Assembly: GCA_046160825.1 (NCBI GenBank)
Contig: JBJXHC010000009.1
Coordinates: forward strand, 1 to 64,000
Direction of reading: 5' to 3'
Source: JBJXHC01 sp046160825
Lineage (GTDB): Bacteria; Bacteroidota; Ignavibacteria; UBA10030; UBA6906
DNA: 64,000 nt
The position numbers and the translations under genes were made by a program. Numbering within the stretch: the first letter of the stretch is position 1; every line of letters begins with the position of its first letter. Below are positions 29,927 to 39,176 of this stretch, in pieces. The notes beneath the pieces were generated by a model that did no database searches, was not told the DNA's origin, and worked only from the letters and a program-made list of their open reading frames with translations.

Positions 29927-31402
29927 CTACTGTATTGGTAATTCCACCGTGAACGTCGAACCGATATCCACGACACTCTCAACGGTAATCGAACCGCGGT
30001 GCAGATCGACGATCCATTTTGCAATAGAAAGTCCGAGTCCGGTTCCCCCCATTTCCCGCGACCGCGCCTTATCGACCCGGTAGAACCTGTCGAACACGCG
30101 CTCCTGATCTTCCTTCGGGATTCCAATTCCGGTATCCCTGACTTTGAGAATCGCCGAGCCATTGCGTCGCTCGACGGCGAGCGTCACGGCCCCACCCTCG
30201 GGGGTATACTTGATGGCATTATCGACGAGGTTAAGAAGGAGTTGTCGCAGCCGTACTTTGTCTCCCACAATGGTAATAGGCTCGGATTTCTGTAGAGTAA
30301 CACGGATGTTCTTCGGTTCCGCCAGCACTTCGCTGTCGTCGTACAACTCGGCGACAAGCGACTCGAGATTCACTTCGCTAAAATGCACTTCGTAAAGCCC
30401 CTGGTCTGCCCTGGCAAGCAAGAGCAGACTATCGATGATTGACGTGAGCCGGAGGATTTCCTCCAACGCGCTGCCGAGCACCAGCCTGTATTCCTCGGAG
30501 GGTTTGTTCGAGCGCAGGGCCAGTTCGATTTCGCCACGCATGATGGTCAGTGGTGTACGCAATTCGTGCGACGCATCTGCGGAGAACTGTTTGACCTGGG
30601 CGAAGGAGTCATGCAGGCGCTGGACCATATCGTTGATGGTGATCGTGAGCCTGCCGATTTCATCGTTGGCATTGATGACGGGAATGGTCTGGTCGAGGTT
30701 TTCCGCCGTAATGCGTCGTGCGCGGTTCGTGACCTCCTCTACCGGTTTAAGTGACTTGTGGGCAAGGTACAACCCGCCGATGATCGATGCGACAAGTGCC
30801 ACTGGAATGAGGATGAGGAAGATGGAGTAGAGATTCTCCAGCGCTTCGCGCAACTCTTCCAACGGATAGCCCACCATGATGGTGAAGTTCCGGTCTTTTG
30901 TCACTGCCGTGCGGACCGGCTCTCCGTTGTGATACACGGTGGCGAGGAGCGTTGAGTTGATGGCGACCGAATCTTTTACCACCAGCGAATCTATACCGAG
31001 GCTGTAGGAGCGGTAGATGATGCTGCCGCGTTTGTCGGCAACCTGGATGTAGGTTTTCTTCGGGCTGAGGAGTGTGTGTTCAAATATCCTGTTCCAGATT
31101 TCGTCCGCATCCTGCGTCGTCGAATCCCGTCCGGTGCTGTCTGCCACAGCGCTGTGCTGGCGCGGCGGCCGGCTCAGTAGAGCATCGATGGATCGCTTGC
31201 TCGGCTTCACTCTGCTGGCTTGCGGCTGAATGAAGTCTTTCACCCAGCGTACTTCATTGCTGAGGGAGATATCGAGATTGTCCGTGAGGGTTTCGCTGGT
31301 GTAATAATAGGAGACAACCGCGAATGCGAGCAGAGTGGAAAGCACGAGCAACGTGTACCAGAACGTCAGCCGTGCCCGGATTGATTGCAACGGAAAACCC
31401 AC
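29927..31402 (-). CDS. Sensor histidine kinase with HAMP domain
   Basis: A 491-residue two-component sensor. Membrane segments at about 12-32 and 190-212 flank a roughly 155-residue periplasmic domain. A HAMP linker follows, then HisKA with SADASHELRTPLT (phosphoacceptor His), then HATPase with DNAIKYTPEGG, DTGIGIP and GGTGLGLSIAKW. It starts three bases after its response regulator gene, so the two form a pair. No target genes can be named from the sequence. Confidence 0.95.
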   Translation of the reverse strand: MGFPLQSIRARLTFWYTLLVLSTLLAFAVVSYYYTSETLTDNLDISLSNEVRWVKDFIQPQASRVKPSKRSIDALLSRPPRQHSAVADSTGRDSTTQDADEIWNRIFEHTLLSPKKTYIQVADKRGSIIYRSYSLGIDSLVVKDSVAINSTLLATVYHNGEPVRTAVTKDRNFTIMVGYPLEELREALENLYSIFLILIPVALVASIIGGLYLAHKSLKPVEEVTNRARRITAENLDQTIPVINANDEIGRLTITINDMVQRLHDSFAQVKQFSADASHELRTPLTIMRGEIELALRSNKPSEEYRLVLGSALEEILRLTSIIDSLLLLARADQGLYEVHFSEVNLESLVAELYDDSEVLAEPKNIRVTLQKSEPITIVGDKVRLRQLLLNLVDNAIKYTPEGGAVTLAVERRNGSAILKVRDTGIGIPKEDQERVFDRFYRVDKARSREMGGTGLGLSIAKWIVDLHRGSITVESVVDIGSTFTVELPIQ

Positions 31403-31405
31403 AGA

Positions 31406-32077
31406 TCATCCCTCCTTCATCACATAGCCGACACCGCGAACAGTGTGAATGAGTTTCGGCTCAAACCCTCCGTCGATCTTATTGCGCAGGTGATTCACGT
31501 AGACGTCGATGATATTCGTGCCGGTGTCGAAGTTGTAGTTCCAGATGTGTTCGGAGATGCTTGTCCGGCTGAGGACGCGTTCCTTGTTTCGGAGAAGGAA
31601 CTCCAGAAGGCCGTATTCCTTGGCTGTGAGTTCGATGACATTTCCGGCACGCTTGGCCTTGTGACTGATGGTATCGAGTTCGAGGTCGGCGATCGTGAGG
31701 ATGGTTGTTTTCTCGTTGGTTCCGCGCCGCAAAAGAGACCGCACGCGGGCGAGCAACTCTGCAACGGCAAATGGCTTCGTGAGGTAGTCATCGGCACCAC
31801 TATCGAGGCCGGCCACCTTGTCCTCGGTCGTGGTTTTGGCCGTCAACATGAGCGTGGGGGTATTGCCTTTTTGTTTACGGAACGCTTTAATCAGGTCGAG
31901 TCCGCTCATTCGCGGAAGCATGACATCAAGGACGATCAAATCGTATGTTTCGGAGGACGCCATGGAAAGTCCCATTTCACCGTCGTGGGCGACATCCACA
32001 ACGTAATGGTCCTCCTCCAACGCCTTCTTTATAAATTGAGCGACTTTCTTTTCGTCTTCAACAACAAGTATATGCAC
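31406..32077 (-). CDS. OmpR/PhoB-family response regulator
   Basis: A 223-residue regulator: a receiver domain at 1-118 with acidic pocket EDE and phosphoacceptor Asp in LIVLDVMLP, TAK near residue 82 and KPF near 104, then an OmpR-type winged-helix DNA-binding domain ending TVRGVGYVMKEG. The start is GTG at 32075-32077, preceded by GGAGGCGAACC. The open frame up to 32131 is not needed. The 251-base gap to the divergent Ig-repeat gene probably holds its promoter. Confidence 0.95.
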   Translation of the reverse strand: MHILVVEDEKKVAQFIKKALEEDHYVVDVAHDGEMGLSMASSETYDLIVLDVMLPRMSGLDLIKAFRKQKGNTPTLMLTAKTTTEDKVAGLDSGADDYLTKPFAVAELLARVRSLLRRGTNEKTTILTIADLELDTISHKAKRAGNVIELTAKEYGLLEFLLRNKERVLSRTSISEHIWNYNFDTGTNIIDVYVNHLRNKIDGGFEPKLIHTVRGVGYVMKEG

Positions 32078-32328
32078 GGTTCGCCTCCACTGGGAAATGA
32101 TACCCCTTTTTGCCCATACTTGCAAAGGCACAATGGGTCAGTATCCCGCTGGACGTGGTTGTACTTTGGCGTTGCCTTTGGTATTTTGGAGTGTACGACG
32201 CACGTCACATAACCAGAGCTGGTTCAGTCGTAAGTTCAAGTTGAAGCTACTGCTATCCCCGAAAAGTGTCCCAGGTTTTTTAGCGTCTTCAAATCAATCA
32301 TCCCAGAGCAAGGTAACCGCTGAACAGA

Positions 32329-35300
32329 ATGGTCTCGCATCGGGCATTGGCTTTCATCGCCACGCTCAACCTGTTGGTTTGCACGAATGTGCCGGGAAAT
32401 GCACAGAACGTGCTGACGAATTCAGGCTTCGAATCAGGCACAGGCTCATGGACATTCTTTACCAATGGGTCGGGAAGCTATGCCTCCGTGGCTCCGGGAT
32501 TCACCGGAACGCGCTCCGCAAGGTTGACGATCAGCGCGGTTGGTTCAAATGTGCAGTTCTATCAATCCGGTCGAACACTCGAGCCCAACACCGGCTACAC
32601 CCTCACATTTACCGCGTACTCATCATCGGCGCACGACCTGTCGTTGTTTGTTCATGGACAATCTTCCCCCTTCACGAATTACGGCTTGAACAATCAGTTG
32701 GTCAACTTAACGGCCTCGTGGCAGACATACACCATCCAGTTTACCACGAGTGGATTCGCGAGCGTCGTGAACGATGCGCGACTGCGATTCTGGCTTGCGT
32801 CATACGCAACAGCAGGCGATGTGTATTTCCTGGATGATATTGATTTGAGGAAGACTGTCGCCGCCCCGGTTGGACCGACTATTACATCTCATCCTGCCCA
32901 TGCTTCAAAAGTGGTGGGGGAGACGGCGATATTTTCGGTTTCAGTGTCGGGGTCAACGCCGATGTCCTTCCAATGGCAACGCAACGATATCGACATCCAG
33001 AATGCGACGGGTTCATCGCATACAACACCCGTGCTTACAATTGATGATAATGCATCGACATTCAGATGTGTGGTGACGAATGCTGTCGGTGGCGACACAA
33101 GCGATACTGCGATTCTTACTGTCTCAGCAATCGACGAGCCACCGTTGGTCAGTGCGCAACCCCTGTCTCAGACAGTGAACGCAGGACAACCGGCAATATT
33201 CAGCATTGTGGCAACAGGCCCGGGTTTGCTCGGCTACCAGTGGGAACGAAGCGGTGTGAATATCGGCGGTGCGACCTCGAGTTCATACTCACTCCCGTCA
33301 ACTTCATTCTCCGATAACGGCTCTGTATTTCGCTGCGTGGTCAGCAATATCGTTGGAAGTGATACAAGTAACCCCGCCACGTTGACTGTCATTCCCACTC
33401 CCCCGTCCTCGCCGAATATTGTTCAGAATCCCGGTTTTGAATCGGGCACAGGGTCATGGACATTTTTCACGAATGCATCAGGAAACTTTGCATCCGTCTC
33501 TCCCGGTTTTACGGGATCGCGTACTGCCCGGTTGACGATCAACAGCGCCGGGTCAAATGTTCAGTTGTACCAATCCGGTTTGACGCTCGAACCGAATACG
33601 AACTACACGCTGAAGTTCGTTGCATATTCCAGCAACGGCAAGGACGTTGCACTCTCGGTTCTCCAACAGGGTGCGCCCAACACAAATTATGGGCTGAACA
33701 ACCGGTTGGTTAACCTGACGACGTCATGGCAGACCTTCACTATTGAGTTTACAACGACGGGCTTCCAAAATACGGTGAGTGATGGGCGCGTTCGATTCTG
33801 GCTTGCACCGTATGCCACTGCCGGCACCGTGTATTTTCTCGATGATGTTGAATTGAAGCGGACCGTTCCCCCGATTGTCCTGCCATTTATTACTCTTCAG
33901 CCGCAGAGCCAGAACATATCGGAAGGCCACGGTGTGACGTTCTCTGTAGCCGCCTCAGGGACGATGCCGCTTTTGTACCAGTGGAGACGCGACGGGATTG
34001 ATGTGGCAGGTGAAACATCAGCTTCTCTGATGTTTCCCGCGGTCAGTCTGGCAGATAGCGGCGCAACGTTCACCTGTGTCGTAACCAATGCAGGTGGAAG
34101 TGCAACGAGCACGACAGCGGTACTGAGCGTTGTTGCCTCTCCTCCGCTTATTACACAACACCCGCTTGATCACATCATCCTTGTGGGACAGTCTGCTTCA
34201 TTCTCAATACTCGCCGTCGGTACACCGATTATTACATACCAATGGCAGAAGAATGGAGTTGATATTCCCGGAGCGATCACTCCCGTGTATGTAACTGTGC
34301 CAGCAGAACCCGGAGATCACGGTGCGCTCTTCCGGTGCATTGTCATGAATGAGCTCGGACTTGATACGAGTGATCATGCGGTGCTCATCATTGGCGTTCC
34401 AGCAGAAGTCGTGTTGCACCCGATCAATCAGAGCGCGGAAGATGGCCAACAAGCGACATTCAATATTGTTGCGAACGGAACGGTGCCTCTTGGTTATCAG
34501 TGGTTGCGTAACGGCCTGGCGATTCCGGGTGCAACAGCACCAGCATATTTGCTGACGGCGACAATGCCGGATAGTGGCGCCTTGTTCCTGTGCGTTGTGA
34601 CGAACGCAGTGGGTACCGATACAAGCGATGAAGCGAGACTCTTCGTCAATGGAACCCGACCGCTCATAACATCAGACCCTGAACCACAAATTGTTGCCCA
34701 GGGACAAACCGCAACCTTTAGTGTTGTGGCGATTGGCACCGGGTCCCTTTCTTTTCAATGGCAGAAAAATGGTGTTGACATTCCCGGAGCGATCGGTTCA
34801 TCATATGCGACTCCTCAAACAGTCCTTTCGGATAGTGGTGCAATGTTTCGGTGCATGGTAACGAACTATGTCGGTAAGGATACCAGCGTATCAGCCCTTC
34901 TACGCGTCACTCGCAGCATCATTATTCAGGTTTGGTACGGGAAGAACCAGAGCTTTGGTGTGGTCGGCGATCCGGTTCCGGATATCAATATTCCGGGGAA
35001 CGTTACTTCGGCAAAGGGAATTCTAGCCTTGCACTATTCTCTTAATGGGGGAACATTCAAGGCGTTATCGCGCGGCCCGGACACAAGAAGGCTTGCTGCG
35101 AAAGGAGATTTCAATATTGACATTCCCTACGCTACGCTCACCAGTGGAATGAACCAGGTTGTAATCCGGGCCAGAGATAGCACGAATGTGCTTGCTTTCG
35201 ACACCGTGAGTGTAAACTATGCGTCCGGCAACTCATGGCCGGTGAATTACGACATCAACTGGTCAACCACCGGTACTTTGCAGAGCTCGGCACAGGTGCT

Positions 35301-37047
35301 CGACGGATTGTGGGCAATCAATACCGCCGCAGGCACACTCCGACCTATTCAACTTGGCTATGATCGTCTCGTGGCAATTGGTGAACAAACCTGGGCAGAC
35401 TATGAAGTGACGGTTCCCATCACTATTCACCGGATCGATTCCTCCGGTTACGCTCCACCGAGCAACGGTGCAGGAATTGGTTTCTTACTGCGCTGGCCGG
35501 GACATAGTAACAGTCCGGCAAGCACGGCAGGACTCCAACCGAAAACAGGTTATCTCCCTCTCGGGGCCCTAGCATGGTACAGCTACAGGACCGGTGCGGA
35601 GAATCTCGTCATTGCAGGAAACAATCTGCAAACGCTTGCGTCGGATAATTCCGGACGCAAGTTGCTGCGTGGCGTGCGATATATTTTCAAGGCACGGGTT
35701 GAAACCCTGCAGAACGGCGGAGCGCGCTACAGTCTGAAGGTGTGGGCTGATACACTATCGGAGCCGGTGAATTGGGATGTGGTGGGACAGGCTGCCATAA
35801 CAGATCCACAACAGGGATCTTTGTTGCTCGTTGCTCATCATGTGGATGCGAGTTTCGGTAATGTCATGATTCGGCCGGTAAGCAACTCGCGCTTCACGCT
35901 TGCTGTAAATACGACTGGCAATGGTAGCGTCACAGTCAACCCGGTTTTGCCGGACTATCCATCGGGACAGCTTGTCACGCTCACGGCTATTGCTGGTGCA
36001 GGCTCACAATTCCAAAGCTGGAGCGGCGATCTTTCCGGAAATACGAACCCCGCAACGATTGCGATGGATACCAACAAGACGGTTGTGGCCACATTCATTA
36101 GTGGAGGAACACCGTCAAGTATCGTATCGGAAAATTTCAATAGTCCATCGCTGAACACAGGCCTTTGGACGTTTATCAACCCGCGCAATGATGCGACGGC
36201 GTCGTTGAATGGCAATCAACTCACGGTCCCGGTCCCGGCAGGGACTTCGCACGATGTGTGGACCTCGGGTAACTTTGCACCGCGCATCATGCAATTGGCA
36301 AATAATGTGGATTTTGAAATTGAAGCAAAGTTTCAATCAGTTCTGAACGCGAAATCACAAATTCAGGGAATTATCGTCCAGCAGGATGCCGGGAACTTCA
36401 TCCGTTTTGATTTTGTCAGGGGAGGGTCGGGTACGCGTGCCTACTCGGCCACCTTTGCCAATGGAACACCAACGACGAGAAAAGACACGGCGATAGCATC
36501 TGGAAATCCATTGTTCCTTCGTGTACGAAGAGACGGCAGTACATGGACACAGCGGTTTTCATATAACGGCACTACATGGATAACGTCAGCGGTGTTCCAG
36601 CATCAGATTGTGGTGAACTCTGTCGGACCATTCTTCGGCAATGCCGGAAATCCGGTGCCGGCATTCACGGGCGTCATCGATTATTTTTTCAACACTGCCG
36701 CACCGCTTCCAGCGACAGGTGCGGTCGGTTTTGATCCGGAAGAGGAATTTGTTCCGGTCACATATGCTTTGCATCAGAACTATCCCAATCCCTTCAACCC
36801 ATCAACAAGGTTCAGCTTTGACCTTCCTGAACCCGCAATGGTGTCGGTGAAGGTTTATGATATGCTTGGCAGAGAGATAGTGACTCTCCATCAGGGGTGG
36901 ACCGAAACCGGACGCCAGAGTACATTCTGGCAGACGGATCAATCAACCGTTCAATTATCCACTGGCGTATATGTGTATAGGATCGTTGCTATCGGTGAAT
37001 CCGGGAATATTTTTGCAGACCAACGGAAGATGATACTGCTTAAGTAA
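32329..37047 (+). CDS. Giant secreted Ig-repeat/carbohydrate-binding protein with T9SS sorting domain
   Basis: A 1572-residue surface or secreted protein. After a signal peptide (residues 1-25, ending GNAQ) come a CBM-like module (about 27-180), two Ig-like repeats, a second copy of the same CBM-like module (about 362-515), and four more Ig-like repeats with the pattern FQWQKNGVDI...VVTNAVG. Then follow a region of about 280 residues without clear repeats, a short beta-repeat (about 1190-1260, SWSGDLSGNTNP) and a concanavalin-like domain (about 1265-1460). The C-terminal T9SS type A domain starts at LHQNYPNPFNPSTR and ends KMILLK. No catalytic domain is recognised. Adhesion or polysaccharide binding is the likely role. 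Confidence 0.88.
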   Translation: MVSHRALAFIATLNLLVCTNVPGNAQNVLTNSGFESGTGSWTFFTNGSGSYASVAPGFTGTRSARLTISAVGSNVQFYQSGRTLEPNTGYTLTFTAYSSSAHDLSLFVHGQSSPFTNYGLNNQLVNLTASWQTYTIQFTTSGFASVVNDARLRFWLASYATAGDVYFLDDIDLRKTVAAPVGPTITSHPAHASKVVGETAIFSVSVSGSTPMSFQWQRNDIDIQNATGSSHTTPVLTIDDNASTFRCVVTNAVGGDTSDTAILTVSAIDEPPLVSAQPLSQTVNAGQPAIFSIVATGPGLLGYQWERSGVNIGGATSSSYSLPSTSFSDNGSVFRCVVSNIVGSDTSNPATLTVIPTPPSSPNIVQNPGFESGTGSWTFFTNASGNFASVSPGFTGSRTARLTINSAGSNVQLYQSGLTLEPNTNYTLKFVAYSSNGKDVALSVLQQGAPNTNYGLNNRLVNLTTSWQTFTIEFTTTGFQNTVSDGRVRFWLAPYATAGTVYFLDDVELKRTVPPIVLPFITLQPQSQNISEGHGVTFSVAASGTMPLLYQWRRDGIDVAGETSASLMFPAVSLADSGATFTCVVTNAGGSATSTTAVLSVVASPPLITQHPLDHIILVGQSASFSILAVGTPIITYQWQKNGVDIPGAITPVYVTVPAEPGDHGALFRCIVMNELGLDTSDHAVLIIGVPAEVVLHPINQSAEDGQQATFNIVANGTVPLGYQWLRNGLAIPGATAPAYLLTATMPDSGALFLCVVTNAVGTDTSDEARLFVNGTRPLITSDPEPQIVAQGQTATFSVVAIGTGSLSFQWQKNGVDIPGAIGSSYATPQTVLSDSGAMFRCMVTNYVGKDTSVSALLRVTRSIIIQVWYGKNQSFGVVGDPVPDINIPGNVTSAKGILALHYSLNGGTFKALSRGPDTRRLAAKGDFNIDIPYATLTSGMNQVVIRARDSTNVLAFDTVSVNYASGNSWPVNYDINWSTTGTLQSSAQVLDGLWAINTAAGTLRPIQLGYDRLVAIGEQTWADYEVTVPITIHRIDSSGYAPPSNGAGIGFLLRWPGHSNSPASTAGLQPKTGYLPLGALAWYSYRTGAENLVIAGNNLQTLASDNSGRKLLRGVRYIFKARVETLQNGGARYSLKVWADTLSEPVNWDVVGQAAITDPQQGSLLLVAHHVDASFGNVMIRPVSNSRFTLAVNTTGNGSVTVNPVLPDYPSGQLVTLTAIAGAGSQFQSWSGDLSGNTNPATIAMDTNKTVVATFISGGTPSSIVSENFNSPSLNTGLWTFINPRNDATASLNGNQLTVPVPAGTSHDVWTSGNFAPRIMQLANNVDFEIEAKFQSVLNAKSQIQGIIVQQDAGNFIRFDFVRGGSGTRAYSATFANGTPTTRKDTAIASGNPLFLRVRRDGSTWTQRFSYNGTTWITSAVFQHQIVVNSVGPFFGNAGNPVPAFTGVIDYFFNTAAPLPATGAVGFDPEEEFVPVTYALHQNYPNPFNPSTRFSFDLPEPAMVSVKVYDMLGREIVTLHQGWTETGRQSTFWQTDQSTVQLSTGVYVYRIVAIGESGNIFADQRKMILLK
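32407..33869 (+). repeat. Duplicated CBM-like module inside the Ig-repeat protein gene
   Basis: Two copies of a block of about 150 codons, at roughly 32407-32859 and 33413-33869. They share FESGTGSWTFFTN, LTINSAGSNVQ-like and YGLNN(Q/R)LVNLT segments at the protein level and are clearly similar in DNA. The Ig-like repeats around 32870-33390 and 33880-34910 are more diverged. This looks like growth of the gene by tandem duplication. Confidence 0.8.
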
Positions 37048-37049
37048 GT

Positions 37050-37072
37050 AACGCCGGACTGGCGTTTGACTT
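37050..37072 (+). terminator. Possible terminator after the Ig-repeat gene
   Basis: A 6-bp stem (AACGCC / GGCGTT) with a 5-base loop lies directly after the stop and is followed by TGACTTT. The stem is short and the T run is weak. Confidence 0.45.
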
Positions 37073-37126
37073 TCGAGCCGGGGTCAGATATATTGGTGTA
37101 GATTTTCTCACATCAGGCATCACCCA

Positions 37127-38896
37127 ATGCGTTCCTCGTTTCTCCTAATTGCCGTTTTTGCCGTGTTGATGTTCAATTCCGCCGCTGCGCAATGGCAGGA
37201 ACTGGATGCCCTCCCGCGTTATGAAACAGTGCAGGAACGCCTGCTGCGGTCAACCTATGTTGCTCCTCCTGCGGTCTCGATTATGCCGCCGCTCAATCCG
37301 GTTCGGGCCATGGCGGAATATGAAGAAATAGATGGTATCATCGTCCGGTGGGCGTATGGGACACAGAACCTCCTGCTCAGTCAAATTACCGATGCCGCCC
37401 AAGAAGAAGGAAAAGTGTGGATCATGGTTCGACCGGGAACGTCTGATTCAACAAATATCAAGACATACCTGGCGGGCCGGAATATTCCGTTGACCAACCT
37501 CGACTTTGTCTCCGTCAACACAAACAGCATTTGGTGCCGTGATTACGGTCCGTGGACCGTGTATGATGTCACCAATGACTCCATCGGCATTCTCGATTTC
37601 CGTTACAACCGTCCGCGCCCGCAAGACGATCTCATTCCGGTTGCGCTTGCTTCGCGTTGGAATCTGCCGTTGTACCAGACGCTTCAGAGTCCCGATAGTC
37701 TCGTTCACACGGGTGGCAACTTCATGGTGGATGGGTTTGATCGCGGATTTTCATCAGAACTTATAATAAATGAGAATCCCCATCAAACCTCTGCTACGAT
37801 CGATTCCGCCATGCGGCGTTATTCCGGGCTCAGTTCATACATCAAGATGGATCCGCTACCGTATGACGTCATTCATCATATCGATATGCACATGAAACTC
37901 CTTGATGAAGAGACGCTGTTGATCGGTGAGTATCCGGTGAACGTGGCTGACTATGCCGTCATCGAGAGCACGGTTGATTACCTTGAAACACTCGTGGGCC
38001 CGTACGGTCGTCCATATACAATCATCCGCATTCCCATGCCACCCGATGCGCAGGGTCGCTATCCAAACAATGGTTCGGACTACCTTACGTACACAAACTC
38101 CGTCATCATCAACAAGACTGTTCTTGTGCCCATCTACAGTTTGCCTCAGGATCAATTGGCTCTTGACATCTATGCCGATGCGATGCCGGGATATACGATT
38201 TTGGGTTTTGACTGCAACTCAATCATTCCGCAGCTTGGTGCGATTCACTGCATTACCAAGGAAATAGGTGTACGAGAGCCGGTCCATTTTGCACACAAGA
38301 GAATTCTCTCCGTAGATGATACCACTGAAATACGCTTTGAAGCACGTATCAAAGCGAGAAGCGGAATCGATTCTGCGGTTGTGTTCTGGACAAGCGATTC
38401 AGCGACAACATTCCATCGGCTCGATTTGACCGATAGTTCCGGGATGTTCTCTGCAACCATTGCACCTCAGCCCTTTGGGTCTACCGTGTGGTATTACATC
38501 CAGGCATATGCGGGATCGGGTCGTGAGGTTACAAAACCGCTCGTCGGCGCTGCAGGCGCGTACAGTTTTGAGGTGGTGGATTCCACCACAACTTCGGTCG
38601 AGGATGATCCGCAACCGTTTGTATTCGGACTTGAGCAGAATTACCCCAACCCATTCAATCCTGCAACGTCCATTCGTTTTCGGCTCCCTCACAGCGCCGA
38701 GGTAACGCTGAAGGTTTTTGATGTACTCGGGAGGGAAATTGCAGTGGTGTTTGAAGGGTCGATTGAAGCGGGAGCCCACACAGCGATATGGACGCCGACG
38801 GGGCTTGCAAGTGGGGTGTATTATTACCGTCTTTCTGCGAGAATGGCCAATGGTCAGACTTTTACGGACGGCGGGAAAGCAATTCTACTCAAATAG
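37127..38896 (+). CDS. Peptidylarginine deiminase-like protein with T9SS sorting domain
   Basis: A 589-residue exported guanidine-modifying enzyme of the PPAD/agmatine-deiminase superfamily. It has a signal peptide (residues 1-21), a catalytic domain (about 55-390) and a T9SS domain from QNYPNPFNPATS. Candidate active-site residues match the order in Porphyromonas PPAD: Asp139 in CRDYGPW, His251 and Asp253 in HHIDMH, Asn324 in YTNSV, and Cys375 in GAIHC. The segment YNRPRP (Arg162, Arg164) resembles the arginine pair with which PPAD recognises a C-terminal arginine. That favours peptidylarginine over agmatine, but this is inferred. An Ig-like linker precedes the sorting domain. Confidence 0.85.
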   Translation: MRSSFLLIAVFAVLMFNSAAAQWQELDALPRYETVQERLLRSTYVAPPAVSIMPPLNPVRAMAEYEEIDGIIVRWAYGTQNLLLSQITDAAQEEGKVWIMVRPGTSDSTNIKTYLAGRNIPLTNLDFVSVNTNSIWCRDYGPWTVYDVTNDSIGILDFRYNRPRPQDDLIPVALASRWNLPLYQTLQSPDSLVHTGGNFMVDGFDRGFSSELIINENPHQTSATIDSAMRRYSGLSSYIKMDPLPYDVIHHIDMHMKLLDEETLLIGEYPVNVADYAVIESTVDYLETLVGPYGRPYTIIRIPMPPDAQGRYPNNGSDYLTYTNSVIINKTVLVPIYSLPQDQLALDIYADAMPGYTILGFDCNSIIPQLGAIHCITKEIGVREPVHFAHKRILSVDDTTEIRFEARIKARSGIDSAVVFWTSDSATTFHRLDLTDSSGMFSATIAPQPFGSTVWYYIQAYAGSGREVTKPLVGAAGAYSFEVVDSTTTSVEDDPQPFVFGLEQNYPNPFNPATSIRFRLPHSAEVTLKVFDVLGREIAVVFEGSIEAGAHTAIWTPTGLASGVYYYRLSARMANGQTFTDGGKAILLK

Positions 38897-39176
38897 GGCC
38901 CAGCGTGTAGGTTTGCACACCGCCGGTTTTCCAATATCAGGCCATTTCTGGCCAGTATCTACATTTTTTTTTGCGCCGACTTCGCTACATTTTGTTGGGT
39001 TGACTGTGGGGACCGCTCCTTGTGTGACCGCCATAACATTTTTCCAGCTTCAATCTTAATAAGTTAATCCAGCTTATCACAGAGACCATTTGCACCACGG
39101 TCTCAATCCGTCGGCATCTTCAGGTGCTGGCACGTATCGCACAAGCGGTTCTTGTTCAACATCAAAAATACTACTT

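Noticed and set aside
32097..32328. Coding region in the gap between the response regulator and the Ig-repeat gene
   Set aside because: Open frames here are extensions of shadow frames with no ribosome-binding site or family similarity; the gap is more likely promoter DNA.
38940..38953. GGCCA/TGGCC stem with a T-rich stretch nearby as a terminator
   Set aside because: The stem is only 5 bp and the T run starts 11 bases later; too weak to call.
38897..39176. Bacteroidota-type promoter (TAnnTTTG-like) before the dockerin-like gene
   Set aside because: TACATTTTG near 38985 is only an approximate match with no clear -33 element.
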